A stretch of 64,000 nt of DNA from Pseudoalteromonas sp. MMG010 (lineage in GTDB: Bacteria > Pseudomonadota > Gammaproteobacteria > Enterobacterales > Alteromonadaceae): contig NZ_JAGJEG010000012.1 in assembly GCF_018100905.1 (NCBI RefSeq), positions 1 through 64,000 of the forward strand. The letters run 5' to 3'. Every line of letters begins with the position of its first letter. Position 1 is the first letter of the stretch. The notes beneath the pieces are model-generated. The model ran no database searches. It was not told the DNA's origin and saw only the letters and a list, made by a program, of their open reading frames with translations. Shown here piece by piece: positions 53,185-63,085 of this stretch. A program made the translations under genes and the position numbers.

Positions 53185-53739
53185 TTAACCCTTAATCAAC
53201 TGTAAAAACTCGTTACGCGTTTTTGAATCGCTTCTAAAATTACCTAGCATAACTGAGGTACGCATACTGGAGTTTTGCTTCTCTACACCGCGCATCATCA
53301 TGCACATATGTTTTGCCTCAACAATAACCCCAACGCCCTTCGCGCCAGTAATTTCTTCTACCGCTTTGGCTATTTGATGCGTAAGTTGTTCTTGAATCTG
53401 AAAGCGGCGCGCATACATATCAACAATACGGGCAAATTTAGATAAGCCAAGTACTTTTCCGTTTGGGATATAGGCAATATGACAACGCCCTATAAAAGGC
53501 AGTAAATGATGCTCGCACATTGAATATAACTCAATGTCTTGTACCAGTACCATGTCGTCTGCATCTGAACTAAAAATGGCATTGTTAGTAATCTCATCCA
53601 GTGTTTGACGATAACCTTGAGTAAGATATTCCATTGCTTTAGCCGCACGTTTAGGTGTGTCTTGTAGGCCTTCTCTATCGGCATCTTCGCCTACAGCGGT
53701 GATAATGTTTTTATAACTTTGCTTTAGTTCATTGTGCAT
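53185..53739 (-). CDS. folE: GTP cyclohydrolase I
   Basis: A 184-residue homodecameric enzyme converting GTP to dihydroneopterin triphosphate. Zinc and catalytic residues are visible: Cys and His in [19 protein letters not shown] (about 72-90), Cys in [12 protein letters not shown] (about 140), and the conserved [24 protein letters not shown]. It is the second gene of the operon, 20 bases after folM. Confidence 0.96.
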   Translation of the reverse strand: MHNELKQSYKNIITAVGEDADREGLQDTPKRAAKAMEYLTQGYRQTLDEITNNAIFSSDADDMVLVQDIELYSMCEHHLLPFIGRCHIAYIPNGKVLGLSKFARIVDMYARRFQIQEQLTHQIAKAVEEITGAKGVGVIVEAKHMCMMMRGVEKQNSSMRTSVMLGNFRSDSKTRNEFLQLIKG

Positions 53740-53759
53740 AGGATTCTCAGTATTAGGTG

Positions 53760-54485
53760 TTATTTTAAATGGCGTCCGCCATCAACAGCAATCGAACGAC
53801 CAGTTATATAATTACTTTTTAACAATAAATCGATGCTGTCTATAATTTCTTGGCATCCTGGTTCAATGCCCATTAATGATTTTTTTAAGGTCTTTTCGCG
53901 GTACTGTTTATCATCATCTTTATTAAATATGATGAGTGACGGCGCGATTGAATTTACTTTAATACTTGGTGCAAATTTAGCACTAAATGATTTTGTTAAA
54001 TTATCTAATGCTGCTTTGCTGGCTGCGTATGCGATATGTTTAGGGCTACCTGTATCGACAATATAATCAGTGAGGTGAATTATATCGCTGGGCGTTGTAT
54101 GTAAACGTTCGTAAGTCAGCAATAGATCAGCACATTGAAGATTAATTAAATAAGGCACTTTTGCATGAATATGCATCATATTTTCAAATAGAGCAGGGAA
54201 GTCAGGGTTATTGGCTTCACAATCCCAGCTCGACGCATTATGTATAATAGCCCGCAAGCTGCTGGCATGCGTTGCTAGTTGCTGTGTAAATTCGATAATA
54301 CTGTCGTTGTTATTAAAGTCAGCATATAAGCAAGTCGCACCTAATTTTTCGAGGCGTTCGACTGCTTGATGGCGCGTACGGTATGTGGCGATAACCGAGT
54401 GTCCTTGGGCAATTAAATGCTCAGCAACGGCAAGACCAATGCGTTGCGCTGCTCCTGTAATTAATATTGGCGAAGTCATGGCCAT
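53760..54485 (-). CDS. folM: Dihydromonapterin reductase
   Basis: A 241-residue short-chain dehydrogenase with a cofactor-binding motif [18 protein letters not shown] at the start, an active-site Ser in [16 protein letters not shown], then the YAASKAAL Tyr-Lys pair (about 152-159). The cofactor-proximal [12 protein letters not shown] favours NADPH. FolM makes tetrahydromonapterin, the cofactor of phenylalanine hydroxylase in several proteobacteria. Grouping with folE and folX supports the folM call over a generic SDR. No phhA lies in the window. Confidence 0.9.
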   Translation of the reverse strand: MAMTSPILITGAAQRIGLAVAEHLIAQGHSVIATYRTRHQAVERLEKLGATCLYADFNNNDSIIEFTQQLATHASSLRAIIHNASSWDCEANNPDFPALFENMMHIHAKVPYLINLQCADLLLTYERLHTTPSDIIHLTDYIVDTGSPKHIAYAASKAALDNLTKSFSAKFAPSIKVNSIAPSLIIFNKDDDKQYREKTLKKSLMGIEPGCQEIIDSIDLLLKSNYITGRSIAVDGGRHLK

Positions 54486-54545
54486 ATTGTTCTCAATGTA
54501 TAGATTGGTTAATAAAGGCGGTTTAAACAGCTAAAACATTGTTGT

Positions 54546-54577
54546 AAATATAGCGCATAAAGTTATGCGCTATATTT
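54546..54577 (-). terminator. Strong hairpin after nadE
   Basis: AAATATAGCGCATAA (54546-54560) and TTATGCGCTATATTT (54563-54577) are perfect 15-bp arms, starting 4 bases past the nadE stop. Both ends are AT-rich. It separates nadE from the fol operon that follows. Confidence 0.8.
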
Positions 54578-54580
54578 GAC

Positions 54581-55417
54581 CTAAACTTGATCATAAACAG
54601 TGGGAATTGCTTGGCGTTTATGTTGAGTACGTAAGTAAATCGAAATTAACTTTTGCTCAGCTTGCTCATCAACGGGCTTGCCTTCTAAAAAGTCGTCAAT
54701 TTGGTCATAAGTAAGGCCTAAGGCTTCTTCATCAGTAAGGCCTGGACGATCGCTTTCTAAATCGGCGGTAGGGGCTTTTTCTACAAGTGCTTTTGGTGCT
54801 TCTAATGCGCTGGCTATTGCACGAACTTGTCGTTTAGATAAACCAAATAATGGAGCTAAATCACAGGCGCCATCACCAAATTTAGTATAAAAACCCGTTA
54901 TATTTTCTGCACTGTGGTCTGTACCAACAACTAAACCATGACAAAAACCGGCTATTTCGTATTGTGCAATCATACGCTGGCGAGCTTTTACATTGCCTTT
55001 TATAAAATCGACTTTAGCTTGATCTGGTAGCGCAATATTATTGTCGCTAAGGGTTGCAATTGACTGCTCGTGTAAAGCATCGGCTGCGGGCTTAATATTA
55101 ACAGTCATGCGTAATGTTGGCTGTATAAAGTCGACTGCAAGTTGCGCTTCATCTTCATCAGCTTGAACGCCATAGGGTAGGCGTACAGCAATAAATTTAT
55201 ATTTATCAGTATTATATTCGCTATTTAATTCATCTACTGCAATTTGACATAAACGACCGCATGTTGATGAATCAACGCCACCGCTAATACCTAGTACTAA
55301 TGAGCAGGCTTGTGCATCAATTAAACGGGCTTTAATAAAGTTTACTCGACGAGTGACTTCTGAATTAATATTGATTGATGGCTGTACTTTCATTTCAGCC
55401 ATTATTTCGGCGCGCAT
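54581..55417 (-). CDS. nadE: NH3-dependent NAD+ synthetase
   Basis: A 278-residue enzyme amidating deamido-NAD to NAD+. The PP-loop [20 protein letters not shown] is at about 39-58. [35 protein letters not shown] provides the metal and substrate loop, and [25 protein letters not shown] follows. Length equals the short ammonia-dependent form (no glutaminase domain). AAGGAG lies 7 bases before the ATG. Confidence 0.96.
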   Translation of the reverse strand: MRAEIMAEMKVQPSININSEVTRRVNFIKARLIDAQACSLVLGISGGVDSSTCGRLCQIAVDELNSEYNTDKYKFIAVRLPYGVQADEDEAQLAVDFIQPTLRMTVNIKPAADALHEQSIATLSDNNIALPDQAKVDFIKGNVKARQRMIAQYEIAGFCHGLVVGTDHSAENITGFYTKFGDGACDLAPLFGLSKRQVRAIASALEAPKALVEKAPTADLESDRPGLTDEEALGLTYDQIDDFLEGKPVDEQAEQKLISIYLRTQHKRQAIPTVYDQV

Positions 55418-55471
55418 GGCCAGCTCCTTTTTAGTCTATTATTTATTATTATCTGATGTAGTGTGTATGAA

Positions 55472-56095
55472 TTAAAGTCCTAAATGGCTTTTAATTTGCA
55501 AAAGTTGTTCTTTTAGCTGATCAACCTGTGCTTGTAATTCATTTAACTCATCATTATGTAATTGTGCGGTTATATCACTTTCAGCTGGATGTATGTCGTC
55601 TTGATCGCAGAATAAATGTGTATAACGACTTTCTCGTTTCCCAGGCTCTCGAGCTAATTTTGCAACATAACCGTCGTTAATTAAACTCTCTAGCGCATTT
55701 TCAACGTCATTCACATTATTAAAATCAGCTAATCGGCTGCTGCGCGTTCTTATTTCTCCAGGTGTTTGAGCACCTCTGAGTAAGAGTAAACATATAATCG
55801 CACGTTGTTGTTGTGTAAATTGCAAATGGCTAAATTCAGAGTTACAAAAACGGTGATCGTATTTAGTAACGCGCCCGCCAAGGCCTTCATCTGTTGTTAC
55901 TACTCGTTGAGTTACTAACGAATCCAATGCATTTTGCACATCGCTTTCGGTTAAATTCATAACTGGATCGCGGTTCGACTTTTGATTACAGGCATTGGTT
56001 AATGAGTTTAAAGATAACGGGTAATGCTCAACCGTAGTACTTTGTTTTTCTAATAAGCAACCGATAATACGTTGCCCTATTGCTGATAACTGCAT
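55472..56095 (-). CDS. yceH: DUF480 family protein YceH
   Basis: A 207-residue protein of tandem winged-helix modules. Family signature pieces are IGQRIIGCLLEKQSTTVEHYPLSLNSLTNACNQKSNRDPV, then TKYDHRF and LLLRGAQTPGEIRTR. The last 25 residues form a coiled coil (LNELQAQVDQLKEQLLQIK). YceH is conserved in gammaproteobacteria, but its function is not established; the winged helices suggest nucleic-acid binding. It is 54 bases upstream of nadE on the same strand and may be co-transcribed. Confidence 0.92.
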   Translation of the reverse strand: MQLSAIGQRIIGCLLEKQSTTVEHYPLSLNSLTNACNQKSNRDPVMNLTESDVQNALDSLVTQRVVTTDEGLGGRVTKYDHRFCNSEFSHLQFTQQQRAIICLLLLRGAQTPGEIRTRSSRLADFNNVNDVENALESLINDGYVAKLAREPGKRESRYTHLFCDQDDIHPAESDITAQLHNDELNELQAQVDQLKEQLLQIKSHLGL

Positions 56096-56139
56096 AGTGT
56101 GCCCGACGGTTAAATAAAAATTTAATTAAGCTTACACGT

Positions 56140-59100
56140 TTATTGTTTATCTAGCCATTGCTTAAGTTTAGGTTCTAATGCTGCAATATCTAATGGCTTT
56201 GTCAGATAATCATCCATTCCTGCAGCAAGGCATTTTTCACGGTCGCCTTGCATTGCATTTGCAGTTAAGGCAATGATAGTAATGCCTTTATTCTCTTTAT
56301 TGGCTTCACCATTTCTAATCGCATTGGTTGTTTGATACCCATCCATGACAGGCATTTGACAATCCATTAAGATTAGATCGTAAGGTTTTCCTTCCTTTTG
56401 CTGTAATTTTTCTAATGCGTGTTTGCCATTTTCTGCAATATCAAAGGTGACTTTAAGTTGCTTTAATAATGCCGCGGCGACAACTTGATTTACCTTGTTA
56501 TCTTCAACTAATAATAGGTGTGCCTCTGAAGGCGGTTGTATTTCGCCTTGCTCAGACACCGTGCTTTTTGGCGTTATTAGCGCGGGTTTTACAATAGGAG
56601 CGGTGTGGTACTCTTTATGTTTTTTTTCAATAAACTTTTCGTTTACCAATGAATCAAATAAATCGGATGGCGTTAATGGTTTAAATACAATGCAATCTAT
56701 CTTCAGTGCTGGCTGTGCATCCGATTTAGCGTAGCTCATTGGAGCCATTAAAATAATTTTACTTAGCCTTTTATACAGCATATTTTGTAATGCATTAACG
56801 TATTTTGGGTTGGCTGTCTCGAAAAAGTAATAGTCAATTAATACGGCATCTGGGAAGTGTTGAGTGTTATTTATATATTCTATTACTTCATTGTAATCGG
56901 TAATGCATTGCACGTTAGCTCCCCATATTGTGAGTTGTTTATAAACAATATTGGCGTTTAACGTATTGTTATCTACGACTAAAATATGTTTTCCTTTAAT
57001 TAAATGACTCGGAAAACCTTCTTGAGGGCTTATTCTTGGCTGTATTTTTACTGAAAAAGAGAACGTACTGCCAACGCCCTCAGCACTGGTTACACTGACT
57101 TCACCCTGCATTAGTTGACATAGTTGCTTGACGATTGCTAACCCTAAGCCAGTACCACCAAATTGACGTGTTGTTGAAGTATCTGCTTGGGTAAACGAAT
57201 CGAACAGTGTTTTTTGTTTATCGGGCGCGATACCTAAACCCGAATCAATGACGGAGCAATGTAAAAACTCACCGTCACTATTTGTACTTATTTGGGCAGT
57301 AATAATAATTTCGCCTTCTAAGGTGAATTTTACTGCGTTTCCTACAAGGTTATTAAGAATTTGTCTTAGTCGATTGGGGTCACTAATAATGTCAGTCACG
57401 CGAATGCGAGTGGCATCTAAAATTAGCGTGGTTTTATTTTGTTCAGCTTTTAAGGCAAATGATTCAACAACTTCACCTAACAGTTTTGATAAATTAAATT
57501 GTATTTCTTCAATATCGAGTTTACCGGCTTCAATTTTAGAAAAATCTAAAATATCATTAATAATGTTCAGTAAAGATTGAGCAGAAGATTGCGCTAACTC
57601 AAGGTGATGGTTTTGTTGTTGATCTAGCTCAGATTGCTGAACTATATTTAGCATACCTAGCACCCCATTCATCGGAGTGCGAATTTCATGGCTCATACTC
57701 GCTAAAAATTCACCTTTCGCTTTTACGGCTTGCTCAGCAGTTTCTTTAGCTTTTACTAATTGCTGCTCTGTTTCAATACGTTGTTGGCTAGAGTATAAGC
57801 TACTAATGAGTGCGGCAACGGCAATTAAAAAGCTTTCTTCATTACCTGACCAGTTGTCTGTATTACCACACTGCTCAACACATACCATACCTATTGAGCC
57901 AGAAGGAGCGGGGATTGATACGCACAACATATCATTTATTCCCAAAGGCTTAAGGTATAAAGCTCTTAAAGGTGCTAACGCGCTATTTTCTTGCGCATTT
58001 TTAGCGTTAAATATCGCACTGTTTGCTAGGCGTGAAAAAAGTTCTGGAAGAAACGCTTGTTGCCAAATAACGTTGTTATTTAAGGGGGTGCTATTGTTGC
58101 TGTGTGATGCAAAACATTCAAGATGAGATTTATCGTCGTTATAAAACCACAGGCTTGAGCGTTGCGCGTGTAAAGCCTGACAAATTGCTTGTGTAATAAC
58201 CTCTTTTGATTGGCTCAACTGGCCGTTTAAAACTTGTACATTAACGGTTAGTGATGCTAATACCTCGTTATGTAATGCAATTTTTTTATTTTCGAGTTCT
58301 ATTTTCTTTCGTGTATTAATGTTTTGCAAAGAGCCAAATAATTTAACACAGCGACCATTTATGCGCTCAGTTTCACCATGTACTAATACCCAAACAGGTT
58401 GACCTTGCGCATTCATTATTTCTAACTCTGCGACAAAGTTTTCATCGTCTTTAATTGCGCGCTCTATTAGGGTTTTTACTTTGTTTCTACTAAACCCAGG
58501 TTTAAAGTAGCTTAAATCTACAGGCCAATCAGGCTGTGTATCTAATGGGTATTTGAAAATTTCTTTTATGGCATCAGACCAATACGCTTTTTTTGTTTTA
58601 AAGTTAAAAGACCAAGCACCTACTTTTGCTAAGTTACTCATTGTTTCTAACATTTTTTCGTTTTTTTGTTGGCGGTTTAGCATGCGTAAAAAAAACTGGA
58701 ATGACCAAATTAAGATACCAAAAATAGTAATGAGAGCGATTCTAAAAGGCCAGATTGTAGATTGCTTAGGGCTCCAACCTGCCTTCGGGGCAACATATAA
58801 TTTCCAAGTACCACCGGGAAAAGCGCTAGTAAATTTAAGTGGGTTTCTATCTAAAATACCTTGGCTGCCATAAAAAAAATCGCCATTTTCACCGGTCCCA
58901 TTTCGCCCTTGAATGGCGACATGATAGTTTTTTTCTAATGTATCTATCCCTGCTGATTGATAGACTTTTTGAGGACTTAAAACGAGAGATAGAATCCCCC
59001 AAAATGAGTTGTCGGTAGGTAAAAATACCGGGATACGAGCAATTAAAGCTGAACTGCCTTCTTGTAATAGGTTTACAGGGCCGGCCATAATAATAGCGTT

Positions 59101-59553
59101 ATTATCGCGGGCTTTAATTACGTCACTTTTTAAATGCTCGGTTTCTAAAAAATTTAAACCAAGTACAGATTCATTACCTTTTAGCGGGTAGATCATGGAT
59201 ATAACCATATTCGGTGCACCGGCCAAGTGACGGATTTCGGGTGAGGTTTTAAATAATGATGCTGAAATTTGTGCAAAGCGATCTTGATCTAAATCAGGCT
59301 CAGCGGCCACTGCCGCAGCAAGGCCTCTGACTAATTGCATGTTAGCAAGTAATATTGATTCAAGGCGTGTTTTATAAATACTTACTTCGGATTGTATTTG
59401 TAGACGATGCGCTTCTTCTGCACGAGTAAAATTAATATGATCAAGAATAATACTGATCATTGAGATGATAACAAAGGAAAGCCAAAAGGTGCGTTTAAAG
59501 TTATACACTTTTGAATAATTAATTTTTATTTTATCGGGCATTAGAAACAGCAT
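56140..59553 (-). CDS. CHASE-domain hybrid sensor histidine kinase
   Basis: A 1137-residue hybrid kinase. A membrane segment (about 22-40) is followed by a periplasmic CHASE domain (about 65-255) and a second membrane segment (about 268-290). Cytoplasmic domains are PAS (305-415), GAF (435-590), HisKA with SHEIRTPMNG near 621, and an ATPase with NLVGNAVKFT, DSGLGI and GTGLGLAI. Two receiver domains follow: an atypical one (about 862-975, Asp in VLIDYYF, only one of the usual acidic pair) and a canonical one (about 1017-1135, LILMDCQMPVMDGY). No Hpt domain is present, so a separate phosphotransferase is needed. An ATG at 59541 is an alternative start. Confidence 0.9.
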   Translation of the reverse strand: MLFLMPDKIKINYSKVYNFKRTFWLSFVIISMISIILDHINFTRAEEAHRLQIQSEVSIYKTRLESILLANMQLVRGLAAAVAAEPDLDQDRFAQISASLFKTSPEIRHLAGAPNMVISMIYPLKGNESVLGLNFLETEHLKSDVIKARDNNAIIMAGPVNLLQEGSSALIARIPVFLPTDNSFWGILSLVLSPQKVYQSAGIDTLEKNYHVAIQGRNGTGENGDFFYGSQGILDRNPLKFTSAFPGGTWKLYVAPKAGWSPKQSTIWPFRIALITIFGILIWSFQFFLRMLNRQQKNEKMLETMSNLAKVGAWSFNFKTKKAYWSDAIKEIFKYPLDTQPDWPVDLSYFKPGFSRNKVKTLIERAIKDDENFVAELEIMNAQGQPVWVLVHGETERINGRCVKLFGSLQNINTRKKIELENKKIALHNEVLASLTVNVQVLNGQLSQSKEVITQAICQALHAQRSSLWFYNDDKSHLECFASHSNNSTPLNNNVIWQQAFLPELFSRLANSAIFNAKNAQENSALAPLRALYLKPLGINDMLCVSIPAPSGSIGMVCVEQCGNTDNWSGNEESFLIAVAALISSLYSSQQRIETEQQLVKAKETAEQAVKAKGEFLASMSHEIRTPMNGVLGMLNIVQQSELDQQQNHHLELAQSSAQSLLNIINDILDFSKIEAGKLDIEEIQFNLSKLLGEVVESFALKAEQNKTTLILDATRIRVTDIISDPNRLRQILNNLVGNAVKFTLEGEIIITAQISTNSDGEFLHCSVIDSGLGIAPDKQKTLFDSFTQADTSTTRQFGGTGLGLAIVKQLCQLMQGEVSVTSAEGVGSTFSFSVKIQPRISPQEGFPSHLIKGKHILVVDNNTLNANIVYKQLTIWGANVQCITDYNEVIEYINNTQHFPDAVLIDYYFFETANPKYVNALQNMLYKRLSKIILMAPMSYAKSDAQPALKIDCIVFKPLTPSDLFDSLVNEKFIEKKHKEYHTAPIVKPALITPKSTVSEQGEIQPPSEAHLLLVEDNKVNQVVAAALLKQLKVTFDIAENGKHALEKLQQKEGKPYDLILMDCQMPVMDGYQTTNAIRNGEANKENKGITIIALTANAMQGDREKCLAAGMDDYLTKPLDIAALEPKLKQWLDKQ

Positions 59554-59597
59554 ACTATTTTATTAGGCTGTTTAACTATAGCTAATTTATAAGTAAA

Positions 59598-59634
59598 TAA
59601 AAACGGTACACATAAAATGTATACCGTTTTTATT
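59598..59634 (-). terminator. Terminator of ycaO
   Basis: AAAACGGTA (from 59600) pairs with TACCGTTTT (to 59631) and has a T-rich tail on the minus strand, about 23 bases after the ycaO stop. Confidence 0.78.
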
Positions 59635-59656
59635 ATTATGTGCTTACAAGTAACTT

Positions 59657-61420
59657 TTATGAATCAGCAATTTCACGATTCCAATGCTGTTCTTTTGCAA
59701 CATGCAGCTTACGATAACCATCAAGCAGTGCGGCGTGCTTTTTAAAGCCATTTAGTGATAAACCCGGGAAAGTTAATCCATTAAATAATGTACGGCCTTC
59801 GGCTATTTCAATACTTAGCGCAACGTTGTTTGAGCCAAACATTAACCCTAAAGCGTCTTGGTAATCGCTGTATTGGCGCTCATCATCATATTTTATTTCT
59901 AAGATGGCTTTTAAACAGCGAAAATGACGCATTGCATCTTCACTTACTTGGCCGGTATGAAGTATCCAATCAACCCAATCAATTGCTTCTTCATTGCCAG
60001 TGGCTAAGCATAAATGCGCTTTTAACTCACCAATACGCAGGGTGTGCCAAGGGGTATCGGCATCGGTTACAAGGCCAATAAATTCAGCCGCGCGAATAAT
60101 ATCGCTATGGCCGGCTTCTTCTAGGCTATCGTAGATATCCATTAATTGTTCATTATTGTATTGATCAAGTGATAAAAACGCTTCGCGGTATTTCGCTCCC
60201 TCGTTATTATTACGCCATATAAGCTCATCGGTAGGGTAAATATCTGACATACCAGGCACTAAAATACGACATGCATAAACATTTAAGTGAGTGTAATCCA
60301 TGATGTAGATATCGTGATCCATGCTATGAATTAAATCGACACAAAAATTATACTCTTGTTCTGTGGTGCCACTAAAGTCCCAATGTACAAAGTCGTAATC
60401 GGCTTCAGCGCGGAAGAAATCATGAGAAATTAGGCCGCTAGAGTCGATAAAGTGCAGTTCAATATTTTCAGAAGACGCGACTTCATCGTTGTCAAAAGTA
60501 GCGGGTTGGAATACATCTAGTTGATCTAAACGACGACCTTGCAGTAGCTCTGTAACAGTACGCTCAAGAGCCACTTCAAATGAAGGGTGAGCACCAAACG
60601 ATGCAAATACAGAGCCATCGGTTGGGTTAATCAATGTCACACTCATTACAGGGTAAACACCCCCTAAAGAGGCATCAGCTATACGTAAATGAAAACCATG
60701 GCTGCGAAGTTCTTCACAAGCTTGGTGTATTTTAGGATATTGTTTTACGACATCTTCAGGGATTTCTGGTAAACAAATGCCTTCGGCAATAATGCGATTT
60801 TTAATAGCGCGTTCAAATACTTCAGATAGCCCCTGTACACGTGCTTCAAATTTGGTATTACCGGCACTCATGCCATTTGAAACAAAAATATTACCAATAA
60901 CATTGACTGGGATATACAGCGTTTCGTTATCGCGCTGACGAATATACGGCAATGTACAAATTCCGCGTTCGTTGTTGCCAGAGTTAAAGTCGTATAAATG
61001 GGTTGGTAGTAATTCACGTTCAGGGTCAAAGTAATCCCATAAACGTTCATCCATAATTCCCTGAGGTACTTGATTTTCGTCTTCTACTTTAAACCATTTC
61101 TCAGAAGGGTAATGAGTAAAGTCGGCGTTAGCAAATTCTTGGCCTAGGTAAAAATCAGCAAAAAAATAGTTACAACTTAATCGTTCAAAGTACTCGCCTA
61201 ATGCTGAGGCAAGTGATGCTTTGTCGGTTGCACCTTTACCATTGGTAAACATAACAGGGCAATCACTGTCTTTAATATGGACTGAATAGCAGTTTGCTAC
61301 AGGATTTAACCAAAGTGCTTCTTCAACATTTATATTTAGGGCGCTTAGTTTGTTTTGCATTGTAGAGATAGACGACTCTAAGTCGCGATCTTTACCTTTG
61401 ATAAAAGTTTTTTCAGTCAT
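59657..61420 (-). CDS. ycaO: YcaO (ribosomal S12 methylthiolation accessory / OsmC-associated YcaO)
   Basis: A 587-residue protein matching the E. coli YcaO length. The ATP-binding YcaO domain covers about 60-400, with GKGATDKASLASALGEYFERLSCNYF, SVFERAIKNRIIAEGICLPEIP and FEVALERTVTELLQGRRLDQLD. The C-terminal TPR-like extension is typical of the E. coli group. YcaO enzymes use ATP to activate amide backbones; the E. coli protein aids RimO in S12 beta-methylthiolation. No RiPP precursor or cyclodehydratase partner lies nearby, so this is the housekeeping type. The start at 61420 follows GAGAGT. Confidence 0.92.
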   Translation of the reverse strand: MTEKTFIKGKDRDLESSISTMQNKLSALNINVEEALWLNPVANCYSVHIKDSDCPVMFTNGKGATDKASLASALGEYFERLSCNYFFADFYLGQEFANADFTHYPSEKWFKVEDENQVPQGIMDERLWDYFDPERELLPTHLYDFNSGNNERGICTLPYIRQRDNETLYIPVNVIGNIFVSNGMSAGNTKFEARVQGLSEVFERAIKNRIIAEGICLPEIPEDVVKQYPKIHQACEELRSHGFHLRIADASLGGVYPVMSVTLINPTDGSVFASFGAHPSFEVALERTVTELLQGRRLDQLDVFQPATFDNDEVASSENIELHFIDSSGLISHDFFRAEADYDFVHWDFSGTTEQEYNFCVDLIHSMDHDIYIMDYTHLNVYACRILVPGMSDIYPTDELIWRNNNEGAKYREAFLSLDQYNNEQLMDIYDSLEEAGHSDIIRAAEFIGLVTDADTPWHTLRIGELKAHLCLATGNEEAIDWVDWILHTGQVSEDAMRHFRCLKAILEIKYDDERQYSDYQDALGLMFGSNNVALSIEIAEGRTLFNGLTFPGLSLNGFKKHAALLDGYRKLHVAKEQHWNREIADS

Positions 61421-61545
61421 ATTACTCTCAACTAGAATTGGACAGGGCATTGATTAGTTATTATCGTGGATTTTGATGTTTATTTCATCCTTTGCAAGCA
61501 ATATCGTTATTATTTAATAATCTACGGGTCATAGTGGAGGGAGGA

Positions 61546-61632
61546 ATGACGATGAAAAATATATCAATAAACAGACTAATCAAGGGATTAGGGCTTTTTA
61601 TAATGAAGTTACAGTTATTGTTATCGCAATGA
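61546..61632 (+). CDS. Candidate 28-residue small protein with strong ribosome binding site
   Basis: An ATG at 61546 follows the exceptionally strong GGAGGGAGG. The frame encodes 28 residues beginning MTMKNISINR, then a hydrophobic stretch (LIKGLGLFIMKLQLLL). The stop TGA overlaps the start of a second small ORF by ATGA. It lies alone between ycaO (divergent) and a diguanylate cyclase gene. Too short to assign; a decayed small gene is also possible. Confidence 0.45.
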   Translation: MTMKNISINRLIKGLGLFIMKLQLLLSQ

Positions 61633-61721
61633 GTTACGACGCACTGCATTTAACATTGCGAGCATTCGATAATAAACGGGTTCGCGGCTTAGTAAATTCT
61701 CTGCTACACAGAAGGGAGTAA
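61629..61721 (+). CDS. Candidate 30-residue small ORF overlapping the previous one
   Basis: Starts with the ATGA overlap at 61629 and encodes 30 residues that begin MSYDALHLTLRAFDNKRVRG and end basic (HRRE). Coupling to the upstream small ORF would allow translation. In a neighbouring frame the same DNA reads like the end of a short DUF1127-type protein, so this may instead be a frameshifted remnant. Low certainty. Confidence 0.3.
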   Translation: MSYDALHLTLRAFDNKRVRGLVNSLLHRRE

Positions 61722-61737
61722 TTTAAGCCGCTAACGA

Positions 61738-62793
61738 TTATTTGGCTACCGTGGTTTTATTTTTGCCACTGGTTTTACTGAGATAAAGTGCCTCATCTGC
61801 TTTTTTTAATGTGTGCTCTAAGCTCACATCTGCTAGCCAAGGCGCCATGCCAAAACTCATGGTGATTTTTAAATTTAGTTCTGTTTCTGGATTATGTTGT
61901 TTAGCAATTTGTAAACGTAGCTGCTCTACTTGCTCATAAGCTTGTTGTTGGTCAAGATCTGACAGTGTAAATAAAAATTCTTCGCCCCCCCAACGAGCAG
62001 CTATATCTAAAGGGGTTATGGATGATTTAATTGTTTTGGCCGTTTTAGCTAACACAATGTCGCCTATATCGTGGCCATGGTTATCATTTATGCGTTTAAA
62101 AAAATCGATATCAGCAATAATAATAAAATGATGGCTTGGTTTTTTAGCCATGTGCTTTTGTTTATTGGCCAACCAAGTGTGGGTGAAGCGACGATTATAT
62201 AAATGGGTTAAGTAATCAAGGGATGCTTGTTTGGTTAGTTCTATGCGTTGAGTAATTGCCGCAGCTCTTACCATAGTGACGATATACACCATGGGAAAGC
62301 CTGCAATGAGAATATTAATAAAATGGACGTAGGGTAAGTAATCACTGTATGCATATGGATAGTTAATATCACCAAATAGAAAGTACAAAGCTGCAAACAG
62401 AATGACCCACATACACCCAATCATTAAGGCGGTTCTAAATTGAAATTTAAAATCAATTATTAAGGCTAGTAAGCATGCAACGGTCCACAGGTAAAATTGA
62501 AACCCTAACTGCATTCCTAAAATGGAGCACACTAAAATAGAATGTAAGGTGACTTCTATACAAAATAAGTAAAATGCTAAAGTGGGCTTTTTATTTAATA
62601 ATACCAGGCCGATAGACCACATTATGACACTAAAAACATTGGCAATGGCCAAGGCATTAACGCCAATGTGAGCAAATCCAAAAATAAGTAAACAATGTAC
62701 CACTAATGCGTAAACTGCCACTTTACTAATAATGTGGGCATTTATTTTTTTATTTTCACTATCATAAAAAAGTGTTTTATTACTTTTACTCAT
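61738..62793 (-). CDS. Membrane diguanylate cyclase (GGDEF)
   Basis: A 351-residue protein with about six membrane segments over residues 20-190 and no periplasmic sensor of size. A cytoplasmic GGDEF domain follows at about 195-350, with DYLTHLYNRR, IADIDFFKRINDNHGHDIGD and the active-site GGEEF (WGGEEFLFTLSD). No RxxD inhibition site was recognised just before GGEEF. It makes c-di-GMP, perhaps in response to membrane state or a small ligand in the membrane bundle. The ATG at 62793 (MSKSNKTLF) is preferred over an in-frame TTG upstream. Confidence 0.9.
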   Translation of the reverse strand: MSKSNKTLFYDSENKKINAHIISKVAVYALVVHCLLIFGFAHIGVNALAIANVFSVIMWSIGLVLLNKKPTLAFYLFCIEVTLHSILVCSILGMQLGFQFYLWTVACLLALIIDFKFQFRTALMIGCMWVILFAALYFLFGDINYPYAYSDYLPYVHFINILIAGFPMVYIVTMVRAAAITQRIELTKQASLDYLTHLYNRRFTHTWLANKQKHMAKKPSHHFIIIADIDFFKRINDNHGHDIGDIVLAKTAKTIKSSITPLDIAARWGGEEFLFTLSDLDQQQAYEQVEQLRLQIAKQHNPETELNLKITMSFGMAPWLADVSLEHTLKKADEALYLSKTSGKNKTTVAK

Positions 62794-63085
62794 TGTTAGG
62801 CTCTTTTTGGGGTGAAATAAAGGCAACCTGTTCGGCGAAAGAATATAAAAGATACAGCTAGCCTATAAAGAATAACAAATCTGACCAAGACTACCAAAGA
62901 CTTTGCACATAAATCCGATTAATTAATGCACAGTTTGTGTATGCCTCCACTCCACGTCTTTTTATTAGCTAAACAATACCGTGATAGCAGGAAATAGCAG
63001 GCGGATGATTAAAAAACATGATACAAAGTTCAAGGTATTCAAATAAATATGTTTAGTCTTTTATATTATCTTGATGGAGTTAGGT
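62794..63085. other. Divergent intergenic region with no recognised element
   Basis: About 290 AT-rich bases between divergent starts. TGCACA occurs twice near 62915-62933 around a TTAATTAA core. Nothing further could be supported; it should hold promoters for both flanking genes. Confidence 0.3.

Noticed and set aside
59657..61420. RiPP (thiazole/oxazole peptide) cluster around YcaO
   Set aside because: No precursor peptide, dehydrogenase or export genes; full length and C-terminal extension match the housekeeping E. coli YcaO group.
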